NCBI GenBank assembly: GCA_963662895.1
Contig: OY759981.1
Span: forward strand, 2,914,001 to 2,978,000
DNA: 64,000 bases
DNA from: GWE2-42-39 sp963662895
Lineage (GTDB): Bacteria > Bacteroidota > Bacteroidia > Bacteroidales > Prolixibacteraceae
Direction: 5' to 3'
Under the pieces are notes generated by a model. The model saw only the letters and a list, made by a program, of their open reading frames with translations, was not told where the DNA came from and did no database searches. The translations under genes and the position numbers were made by a program. Of the stretch, positions 25,732 to 33,177 are shown piece after piece. Every line of letters begins with the position of its first letter. Position 1 is the stretch's first letter.

Positions 25732-28137
25732 TTAAAAAATGATTCGGTAACTAACTGAAGGCAGGAAAGGAAAAATGCAAACCTGTTTGTATTTGTGTAT
25801 TCCCGCGCTGTTTGTGTAAGGGTAATATAAATAAGGGTTTTGCCGCGCATACACATTGTATATTCCCAGTTTTAGTTCGCGTATGCTGTTTCCCTTTTTT
25901 TTTCGTGAAGTAAGCCCAAGGTCGAGATGATGGTAAGCCGGTAAGCGGTAATTATTATGTCCGCTGAAAATTTGTATCCGGTCGTAGTCTTCTATATCCT
26001 TGTCAGTTAAAAAATCAGAGAACTTGTTTTCAAGCAGTCCCGGGTAACCCGGGAAATCCTGTTCGGCAAGGGTAACGGCCTGCCCGGTCTGGAAGGCCCA
26101 AACAGCCGACAGGTCAACGGAAGGTGAAAGTTTCCATATAAAACCGAGGTTCAGGTCATGACGGCGGTCGTATTTATACGGGAAATATTTTCCGTTGTTC
26201 AGGTTTGGAAAACGGCGCTGGTTCCACGATAAAGTATAGTTGACCCAGCATTTCAAACGGTTGAGCTCATAGTTCAGTGCATTTTCAAATCCCCACGTAC
26301 GACCTTCTCCACGGGTTACCAGTGTTTCCCAGTCGTCCGAAATATCCATAAAACTGTAGCCCGCCCCATAGGTAATTATCCTCTTCATCCGTTTATAATA
26401 GGCCGAAGAGACCAGGTTCAGGTGCCGTGAAATATCGAAACTGCCACTGATACTTTGTATTGACGAACGTTCGGGCGAGATGTTTTTTGTTGCCGGCACC
26501 CATATATCGGAAGGAAGCCCGATGCTGCTGTTGGTCAGCAAATGAATGGGTTGAAACATTTCTGCCCACGAAAAGCTAAATGCAACTTTTTCCGAGGCCA
26601 GGAAATCGACATTTAACCGGGGCGAAATTTTCTGAACTGTTTTTTTACCCGGTGCGTACAGGTTATACCGTAGGCCGATGTCAAACCTCCACTGATCATT
26701 TATACTGAAATGGTCTTCTGCAAAAATACTGGTTGTAAAGTTATGCTGGTGCCGGTTCCCGGTAATCGTATTGCCGGTATCGCTTTTTTTTATCCGTTGT
26801 TCGCCGGGAATGAAATAATTAAGCGAGGTTTCGCTGCCAAATTTCACTTTGTGCCGGTTGTCCGGGTACCAGTCAAAATCCAGTTTCAACTGGTTGGTGT
26901 TTACTTTCGAAACATAATCGACATTTGTCCAGGTCTCGGTTTTATTTCCGTCTTCGGTTATTTTCTGGCTAAAACGGCTGTAAACCCCGTAACTGAAAAG
27001 CCCGGCAGATAGTGATGTATTCAGGAACAAACGGTTGTTTATTTGCCGGTTCCAGCGGGCTGCAAAAACCGAGTTCCCCCATTTCAGGTTTACATTGGTA
27101 TAGTCTTTTTGGTGAATATTATTGTTTTCGGTTTTGGTCATATAGCGCGAAAACAGGTGGTCTCCTCCTTTATACATGCTGATGTACAGGTGGTTTTTCG
27201 GGTCGATGGTAAAATTGAGTTTTGCATTCAGGTCGAAAAAGTTGAGCCCGGGGACTACCGCTTCGTCAGCGCTCATCTGGTTAATTTTTGCCGCGCCGGT
27301 AACCAGCAGGTCGAGCAATGTTCGCCGGGCCGAAATGATGTACGACGATTTCCCTTTTTTGATGGGCCCTTCGTGGGTGATTTTTGATGAAAGGAGCCCC
27401 AGGGTAAGGTCGGTATGCCGTTCATACCTGTTGCCTTCTTTCATCCGCACATCGACAACCGACGATAGTCGTCCCCCGAACCGGGCCGGGAAATTTCCCT
27501 TGTACAGGTCGACGCTTTGAATGGCTTCGGGATTGAAAACCGACACGAAGCCAAACAGGTGGGTAGCATTGTACACCGGCACGCCGTCGAGCATGATCAG
27601 GTTTTGGTCGGGACTGCCGCCACGTACAAAAATGCCGGCGCTGCCTTCCTTCCCCTGCTGTACACCGGGCAGTTGGGTGAGTGCTTTCAGTACATCGTTT
27701 TCGCCCAGGAACCCGGGTAAACTTTGCACCACGGTCATGGGCAGCCGTTCGACGCTGTGCAGGCGATCATTCGGGATTTTTCCGGCTTTTACTACTACTT
27801 CGCCCAGTTGATTATCGGACGAGAGGGAAAACGGGACAATGGTGTCGGCACAAAGGGTTACCTGTTTAACCAGGCTTTTGTAGCCAACAAAAGAAACCTG
27901 CAGGATCACCTTCCCGGCAGGTAACGATAAACTGTAAAAACCATACTGGTTGGTTGCCACGCCGGTCGCCGAGTTTAATTCGCAGACCGTGGCCCCGTAA
28001 AGGCGTTCGCCGGTACGGGCATCGTCGATAAAGCCGGAAATGGTAACTTTCTGCTGGGCAAACACCTCAAAGGGGAGCAACAGAGCTGACAGAAAAAAGA
28101 AAGGTTTCAAAAACGATAATAATAAAATTGGTTTCAT
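25732..28137 (-). CDS. TonB-dependent receptor with carboxypeptidase-like N-terminal domain
   Basis: An 801-residue outer-membrane active transporter. A signal peptide ends EVFAQ. Residues about 28-115 form the carboxypeptidase-regulatory-like beta-sandwich (VTISGFIDDARTGERLYGAT). The plug follows (about 130-230: ALTQLPGVQQGKEGSAGIFV, RGGSPDQNLIMLDGVPVYN). The rest is a 22-strand barrel ending in an aromatic C-terminus (SVSYRIIF). It pairs with the DUF4249 lipoprotein gene, with two barrel-like exported proteins and a lipoprotein upstream in the same direction. Its cargo cannot be told from sequence. Confidence 0.92.
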   Translation of the reverse strand: MKPILLLSFLKPFFFLSALLLPFEVFAQQKVTISGFIDDARTGERLYGATVCELNSATGVATNQYGFYSLSLPAGKVILQVSFVGYKSLVKQVTLCADTIVPFSLSSDNQLGEVVVKAGKIPNDRLHSVERLPMTVVQSLPGFLGENDVLKALTQLPGVQQGKEGSAGIFVRGGSPDQNLIMLDGVPVYNATHLFGFVSVFNPEAIQSVDLYKGNFPARFGGRLSSVVDVRMKEGNRYERHTDLTLGLLSSKITHEGPIKKGKSSYIISARRTLLDLLVTGAAKINQMSADEAVVPGLNFFDLNAKLNFTIDPKNHLYISMYKGGDHLFSRYMTKTENNNIHQKDYTNVNLKWGNSVFAARWNRQINNRLFLNTSLSAGLFSYGVYSRFSQKITEDGNKTETWTNVDYVSKVNTNQLKLDFDWYPDNRHKVKFGSETSLNYFIPGEQRIKKSDTGNTITGNRHQHNFTTSIFAEDHFSINDQWRFDIGLRYNLYAPGKKTVQKISPRLNVDFLASEKVAFSFSWAEMFQPIHLLTNSSIGLPSDIWVPATKNISPERSSIQSISGSFDISRHLNLVSSAYYKRMKRIITYGAGYSFMDISDDWETLVTRGEGRTWGFENALNYELNRLKCWVNYTLSWNQRRFPNLNNGKYFPYKYDRRHDLNLGFIWKLSPSVDLSAVWAFQTGQAVTLAEQDFPGYPGLLENKFSDFLTDKDIEDYDRIQIFSGHNNYRLPAYHHLDLGLTSRKKKGNSIRELKLGIYNVYARQNPYLYYPYTNSAGIHKYKQVCIFPFLPSVSYRIIF

Positions 28138-28140
28138 AAG

Positions 28141-28764
28141 CTAATGTGTCCAGAGCGGGTACGACAAGCAAAACCGCATTTCCTGGTTCGTATAGATAGC
28201 ACTTTTCGAAATATTACCACTTACCTTTCCAAAGCCTTGTTCCTTTAATCCCTTAACATATTTGAACGACCAGCTTAACCGATGTTTGCAGTTGCCAAAT
28301 CCAATGCACCAGTTGTATTCGGTTTTTTCATTTTTCATTTTATAGTTAGTCAGCCAACCCAGTTCCATACCACCCTGGACAAATAAAGCCTTTGAAATCT
28401 TCAGCCTGAGTTCTACCGGAAGTATAATGTAATGTTGAGGCATTTTTTCCCACCATGATTGATCGATATAACCATCACCATATCCACCATGGGGACTACT
28501 GGAAGGAAGACTTGGGTCAAAGGCACGTGTTTTCATTTCCTTATACTCATATCCTGCACCTGTAATTAGAAAGAATGGCTTCAGTAAGGGAAGGGTCAAA
28601 TAACAGGTTGCGCCTGTTGTAAAGCCGTTTTTGCTTTTATCATCATTTTTCTCGTTGGGCAGCAACCAGCCCCCATGGACGGCAACCCTTGCTTCCATGG
28701 TGTTTTGTGAAAAAGAAAAGAAAGGAAGAAGAAAGATTAACAGACTAAAAATAATCGTTTTCAT
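28141..28764 (-). CDS. Exported outer-membrane beta-barrel-like protein (paralogue 1)
   Basis: A 207-residue protein with a signal peptide (SLLIFLLPFFSFSQ) and alternating hydrophobic/aromatic strands, which suggests an 8-strand barrel. I do not recognise the family. It is clearly related to the next gene upstream: both share the block E-Y-N-W-x-I-G-x-G, K-H-R/K-L-x-W, a K/R-G-hydrophobic loop and the C-terminal L-S-Y-P-L-W. It stops 3 bp before the TonB receptor start, so they are probably translationally linked. The DNA around its stop (GGTTTCATAAGCTAA, TCCAGAGCGGGTA) is repeated at the stop of the paralogue. Confidence 0.75.
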   Translation of the reverse strand: MKTIIFSLLIFLLPFFSFSQNTMEARVAVHGGWLLPNEKNDDKSKNGFTTGATCYLTLPLLKPFFLITGAGYEYKEMKTRAFDPSLPSSSPHGGYGDGYIDQSWWEKMPQHYIILPVELRLKISKALFVQGGMELGWLTNYKMKNEKTEYNWCIGFGNCKHRLSWSFKYVKGLKEQGFGKVSGNISKSAIYTNQEMRFCLSYPLWTH

Positions 28765-28798
28765 ATCATATATACTTTAAATAAATTGGTTTCATAAG

Positions 28799-29437
28799 CT
28801 AATTTTTCCAGAGCGGGTAAGAGAGGCTTAGCTGTAAACGGCTGGTTTTATAGCCAAAATAGAAACCCACGTTATGACCATCCTCTGAGCGGTACTTCTG
28901 TATCCATTGTTTATCAAAACCACGGAGGTACTGTAATTTCCACCTCAGCTTGTGCTTCTGACTACCTATACCAATAGTCCAATTATATTCCGGATTATTT
29001 TGAATTACCTGGTAATTATTCAGGAATCGGCAATACTCTAATCCGCCGCTAATAAAGCAATTACGGGTAACCAATAAGCGAAGGCTCAAAGGTATTACCA
29101 GGTAATAGCGCTGAAATTTTTGAAAATTGCATCCCGAAATTTGAGACCACTCTTCTCCTTCCTCCTTTGTCCATATTGGTGTTCCTTTTTGTATTTCGGA
29201 ATAACGGCAAATAATACCGCCTGAGACTGAAAAGTGCCACCATACCGGCATGGCAATATAGGCCCCCAGTGCAGTCCCCCAGTTTTGTTTTTTTCCATAT
29301 TGACTGTTGTTCATTGTCAATTCTCTTTTCATTATCCACGAGCCTTCGGTGGTCAGGCCTACTTCAATCTTGGGCTGGGGAAAAGCGGTAATGTTTATTA
29401 ACAGGAATAAACACAAAAAAATGAATAAATCTTTCAT
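28799..29437 (-). CDS. Exported outer-membrane beta-barrel-like protein (paralogue 2)
   Basis: A 212-residue secreted protein with signal peptide (FIFLCLFLLINITAFPQ) and the same strand pattern and C-terminal L-S-Y-P-L-W-K-N as the downstream gene. This indicates an old tandem duplication. Identity looks modest in the N-terminal half and clear in the last third. Function is unknown. The operon context with a TonB receptor suggests an accessory outer-membrane role, such as ligand handling or receptor support. Confidence 0.72.
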   Translation of the reverse strand: MKDLFIFLCLFLLINITAFPQPKIEVGLTTEGSWIMKRELTMNNSQYGKKQNWGTALGAYIAMPVWWHFSVSGGIICRYSEIQKGTPIWTKEEGEEWSQISGCNFQKFQRYYLVIPLSLRLLVTRNCFISGGLEYCRFLNNYQVIQNNPEYNWTIGIGSQKHKLRWKLQYLRGFDKQWIQKYRSEDGHNVGFYFGYKTSRLQLSLSYPLWKN

Positions 29438-29458
29438 TGTTAGTTATTACTTTTTTAG

Positions 29459-29500
29459 ACGGGCAATACAGAAATAAATATAATATTCTGTATTACCCGT
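29459..29500. other. Strong hairpin between the lipoprotein gene and the barrel-like genes
   Basis: ACGGGCAATACAGAA (29459-29473) pairs with TTCTGTATTACCCGT (29486-29500), 15 bp with one mismatch and a 12-base loop. On the minus strand it is followed by CTAAAAAAG rather than a T run, so a classical terminator is uncertain. It could reduce read-through or protect an mRNA 3' end between the first gene of the cluster and the rest. Confidence 0.6.
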
Positions 29501-29506
29501 TATGCA

Positions 29507-30568
29507 TTAATCAGCTTCTGTTATATACATTCGCAATGCCTCTGTTTCACTCCCTACCTGCCCCGAATAAAAGCGGTAATCCATCACTACCCTCGGGCCC
29601 CTACAATAATTGTAACGACCCTCTTGAATTGTTGCAAAACCTTTTATTTTCGATTTCCAAAGAGTATGATAGTAATTTGCACATGTCGAACTGTTTAATT
29701 GGTGCCATGTTTGTGAATCAGTTCCATAATAGGGGTCTAACCAGGGATCATGGTCAAAACAAGTACCACCTACCTGTAATGAGTTGGGATAATAAAAAAA
29801 ATGGGTATGTCTATCATGCCACGAGAAAAGGTGCTTTTTTTCCTGATGAAAATAAAGTTGGTAATAAACTTTTTCCACTACTATTTCGTCAGGGAAAGTA
29901 ATAGCATTATAACGAAGTTGTACTGTTAGCCTTTCCTTGCCTAATCTTTTTGATACTGTTTTCAGAGTGGTGTCAAAATAGTAACCAGCCAGCTTTGTTG
30001 AAAGGCGCTTAAATACCAGAAGCGTTGTGCTGTCTGCTTCTGTTTCTCCATTCAGGTAAGCGGTAATCGTTTCCTTTTTGCCGTCCAGCGCAATAGCCTG
30101 GCTTGTTTTGCCAAAATAATACAGGCTATTGCCGATTTTTACAAATCCATCGGGGTTTAACACGCCATCCCATGAGTAGTTAAAAAACGGGTAGGTTACC
30201 GATGAGTCTTTCCAACAGAAATAGCCGGTTTCAGCCAGCCCGTTCACATAGTTCAGCATTTGCGCCGAGTCTTCCATGCTTTGCAGTTTGTCGCAAATTT
30301 CAGCCCGGTAGGTTTTTGCTGATGTAAAGCCAAGGGGATGTTCCCATTCAAGCTGGGCTTCGGCTTCCTTGTTGCAAAGCAGATTGACAGTACTGTCAGC
30401 ACTTGAGAAATCTTTAAACACCAGGTAGTCATCTTCCAGGGAAATATCATCCCGGGATCCGGTTACGGTCAGGTCATTTCCCTGACCGGGTTTCAGCTCG
30501 TCTTCCTGACAAGCGTTAAACACTGTTAATAGCATAGCAGTTACTGCTAATAACATTAATTTTTTCAT
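29507..30568 (-). CDS. Hypothetical lipoprotein, first gene of the TonB receptor cluster
   Basis: A 353-residue lipoprotein with signal peptide and lipobox (LLTVFNAC, Cys20). The mature part is rich in Tyr, Trp and charged residues and contains a cysteine pair near the C-terminus. I do not recognise a domain. It could be a surface protein that cooperates with the DUF4249/TonB receptor system, because all five genes run in the same direction from 30568 to 24633. A 154-residue frame on the opposite strand (29437-29901) is an overlap by-product. Confidence 0.7.
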   Translation of the reverse strand: MKKLMLLAVTAMLLTVFNACQEDELKPGQGNDLTVTGSRDDISLEDDYLVFKDFSSADSTVNLLCNKEAEAQLEWEHPLGFTSAKTYRAEICDKLQSMEDSAQMLNYVNGLAETGYFCWKDSSVTYPFFNYSWDGVLNPDGFVKIGNSLYYFGKTSQAIALDGKKETITAYLNGETEADSTTLLVFKRLSTKLAGYYFDTTLKTVSKRLGKERLTVQLRYNAITFPDEIVVEKVYYQLYFHQEKKHLFSWHDRHTHFFYYPNSLQVGGTCFDHDPWLDPYYGTDSQTWHQLNSSTCANYYHTLWKSKIKGFATIQEGRYNYCRGPRVVMDYRFYSGQVGSETEALRMYITEAD

Positions 30569-30700
30569 ACCTTTGTAAAAGTTTTTGGGAAAGGCAGTTA
30601 CTGCTGTCCTTCCCGGTTTAAAACAATTAGTCAGAACCCGGTTTCTTTTTAAAGGGCCGGGTTTTTCCCTTTTTAATAATGTTAATGGCCTGACCGGATA

Positions 30701-30806
30701 TAGCTCCTGCCAGGATATATAATTTTACGCACGCGTCATCCTACGTCGTTCGTTCATCCCCAATTTCATCCCTTTTAATCGCGTGTAGTGGTTTAATCAG
30801 GAGCTA
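30701..30806. other. Nested inverted repeats in the 760-bp gap upstream of the lipoprotein cluster
   Basis: The gene-free stretch 30569-31328 holds a structured segment. TAGCTCCTG (30701-30709) pairs with CAGGAGCTA (30798-30806), and inside it CACGCG (30730-30735) pairs with CGCGTG (30780-30785). It lies 133 bp upstream of the lipoprotein start and could be a leader RNA fold or an operator. The remainder of the gap (30807-31328) is AT-rich with no frame, repeat or terminator that I can support. Confidence 0.4.
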
Positions 30807-31328
30807 AATTACAAAAAATGATATTTAACAGATGTTAATTTAGTATAAAATCTGTATGGTTTCTCTATTTTTTCAAATATGTTTTGCCTTCCGGTTATAT
30901 TATAAGTAGCTTTTCCCCGGTTTATGCCGAGTGATAAAATACATATACTTGTTTATGAGAAATATATGTATCGAAATTGTCGACATTGTTGATTTGCCAA
31001 TAATTATGTAGAGTGATCTGTTTGTCATACCCTGAAGTATATTTTCGGCTGGTATTTGCCCCGGGCTATTTTGTATTTAAAAATGAATTGTTTTATGTTT
31101 ATTATTTGTGTACCCCATAAAACTTATATTATTATAAGGTAATCGTTACAGAAATATCAATCCCGAAGAGAAAGGCTTAATTTAAAACATTCAGAAAAAT
31201 CAGGAGGATGGATTTTTCGCTGCAAACGTTGTCCTTTGCAGTTACCGGTAATTAATGTTGACGAAATGTAGTAATTTTTTAAACAGACTTTGTACTTTTG
31301 ATAGTAAATCGTCAAAGCACACCTGTTT

Positions 31329-32456
31329 ATGATTATCGCTGTAAATACCCGTTTACTGCAGAAAGGAAAACTGGAAGGAATTGGCTGGTTCACCAAGGAA
31401 ACGCTTTCGCGTATCACCCGGAACCATCCGGAGCATAAGTTTATCTTTATCTTCGACAGGCCTTACGATAAAGAGTATATTTTTTCAGACAACGTGACCC
31501 CTGTTGTGGTATCGCCTCCTGCCCGTCATCCGCTTCTTTGGTTCATATGGTTTGAGTTTAGGATACCGGCTATTCTGAGAAAATACAAAGCCGATCTTTT
31601 TCTTTCGCCCGACGGGTACCTTTCGCTTAACACCAGGGTCAGGCAAATAGCAGCCATCCATGATATTAATTTTGTGCACCGCCCGAAAGATATGCCCTGG
31701 CTGAAGGCCAAATACTACAATTTTTATTTTCCGCGTTTTGCCAAACGGGCCCGGCGTATTATTACGGTTTCGTATTATTCAAAAGAAGATATTGTCCGTT
31801 CGTATAAACTCGAAGATGATAAGATCGATGTGGTTTACAATGGTATCAACAGTTTGTATACGCCTGTTTCGGAAGAAGAGAAAGAGGCTGTTAAACAAAA
31901 ATATACAAATGGGTGCAATTACTTTCTGTTTGTCGGGTCCCTTCACCCGCGAAAAAATATTTGCGGGTTGCTGCGTGCCTACGATGCTTTCCGTACTTCC
32001 ATCGATACTGATATAAAACTGATCATCACCGGCGGTGAGATGTTCAAAACCGGTGAAATAGAAAAGGCATATAACGGGATGCGTCATAAGAAAGATGTTA
32101 TTTTCACAGGACGAATTCCTTCTGAAGAACTGCATTATATACTTGGCGCTGCATTGTGCCTTACTTTTGTCCCGTTTTTCGAGGGATTTGGCATTCCGGT
32201 AATCGAAGCCATGAGTGCCGGGGTCCCGGTCATCAGTTCGAATACTACTTCTTTGCCTGAGGTAGGGGGCAACGCTGTTTTATATGCCGATCCTTTTGCC
32301 GTGAACCAAATCAAAGATGCAATGATCCGTATTGCCCGGGACAGCGAATTACGCGACGAGTTGATAATGAAAGGGTTCAGACAAAAGGAAAAGTTCAGTT
32401 GGGACAAAACTGCGGAGATGGTGTGGGGATCGATACAGATTTGTTTAAATACATGA
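31329..32456 (+). CDS. GT4-family glycosyltransferase
   Basis: A 375-residue GT-B fold enzyme that would transfer a nucleotide-activated sugar, probably onto a lipid-linked or surface glycan. The N-terminal NTRLLQKGKLEGIGWFT block, the central FLFVGSLHPRKN (second-domain start) and the C-terminal EX7E motif EGFGIPVIEAMSAGVPVISS are diagnostic of the GT4 (glycosyltransferase group 1) family. No membrane segment. rnhB follows after 4 bp in the same direction. The sugar and acceptor are unknown. Confidence 0.9.
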   Translation: MIIAVNTRLLQKGKLEGIGWFTKETLSRITRNHPEHKFIFIFDRPYDKEYIFSDNVTPVVVSPPARHPLLWFIWFEFRIPAILRKYKADLFLSPDGYLSLNTRVRQIAAIHDINFVHRPKDMPWLKAKYYNFYFPRFAKRARRIITVSYYSKEDIVRSYKLEDDKIDVVYNGINSLYTPVSEEEKEAVKQKYTNGCNYFLFVGSLHPRKNICGLLRAYDAFRTSIDTDIKLIITGGEMFKTGEIEKAYNGMRHKKDVIFTGRIPSEELHYILGAALCLTFVPFFEGFGIPVIEAMSAGVPVISSNTTSLPEVGGNAVLYADPFAVNQIKDAMIRIARDSELRDELIMKGFRQKEKFSWDKTAEMVWGSIQICLNT

Positions 32457-32460
32457 TATT

Positions 32461-33051
32461 TTGAAAAGTAAACTATTGCCATATTTAGAAAAAGGCAGGG
32501 TTGAGGCCGGATGCGATGAAGCAGGCCGGGGATGCCTGGCAGGCCCTGTTTTTGCAGCTGCCGTAATTTTGCCACCTGGGTTTGAAAACGATTTGCTGAA
32601 CGACTCGAAAAAACTGACCGAAAAGCAGCGGTACCAGCTTCGTCCTCTTATTGAACAGGAAGCGCTTGCCTATGGTCTTGGTGTGGTAACCAACGAAGAA
32701 GTGGATCAGATCAATGTGCTGAATGCTTCTTTCCTGGCGATGCACCGTGCCATTACTGCTTTAAAGCAAAAACCTGAGCACCTGCTGATCGACGGCAACC
32801 GTTTCAAAGCCTATTCCGGGATCGGACATACCTGCGTGGTTAAAGGCGATGGGAAATATTACCCGATTGCAGCAGCTTCCGTATTGGCAAAAACCTACCG
32901 CGACGATTTCATGAACCGCATTCATGAAGAATTTCCGCAGTACGGATGGATGAATAACAAAGGCTATCCTACGCGGGCACACCGCGATGCCATTGTTGCC
33001 AACGGGATATGCAGGTACCACCGGAAAACATTCCGGCTTTTGCCTGAGTAG
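32461..33051 (+). CDS. rnhB: Ribonuclease HII, TTG start
   Basis: A 196-residue enzyme that cuts RNA in RNA-DNA hybrids, including single ribonucleotides in DNA. Key blocks are CDEAGRGCLAGPV (DEXXG motif), LNDSKKLTEKQR, LLIDGN and the SVLAKTYRD helix. The frame opens at a stop ending at 32448, and the first usable start is TTG at 32461 (LKSKLLPYLEKGRVEAGCDE); there is no ATG before the catalytic motif. TTG is therefore the chosen start. It is 4 bp after the glycosyltransferase stop. Confidence 0.95.
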   Translation: MKSKLLPYLEKGRVEAGCDEAGRGCLAGPVFAAAVILPPGFENDLLNDSKKLTEKQRYQLRPLIEQEALAYGLGVVTNEEVDQINVLNASFLAMHRAITALKQKPEHLLIDGNRFKAYSGIGHTCVVKGDGKYYPIAAASVLAKTYRDDFMNRIHEEFPQYGWMNNKGYPTRAHRDAIVANGICRYHRKTFRLLPE

Positions 33052-33116
33052 TGCCGTACACCCGTTTGAAATGATAAGTGATCCGTTTCAAAATTTTAAC
33101 TTATAATCCTTTTTTT

Positions 33117-33175
33117 GTATTCGCCTCTGTCCGGCGGGACCCTTCCTTTTGCAGTCGACCAAAAGGAAGAAAAAT
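33117..33175 (+). repeat. Dispersed repeat fragment C
   Basis: About 58 bp that matches 11831-11889 of copy A (CCTCTGTCCGGCGGG, CCCTTCCTTTTGCAGTCGAC, CAAAAGGAAGAAAAA). It contains its own hairpin, CTTCCTTTTG / CAAAAGGAAG. It lies between the rnhB stop and the sensor-kinase stop and may serve as a transcription end for either gene. Confidence 0.8.
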
Positions 33176-33177
33176 CA

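Noticed and set aside
25731..25856. Longer start for the DUF4249 gene
   Set aside because: The added 42 residues are read out of frame from the TonB receptor gene; the 25730 start gives a proper lipobox.
29437..29901. 154-residue plus-strand frame
   Set aside because: It lies antisense to the lipoprotein gene at 29507-30568, which has a signal peptide and lipobox; the plus-strand frame has no domain-like features.
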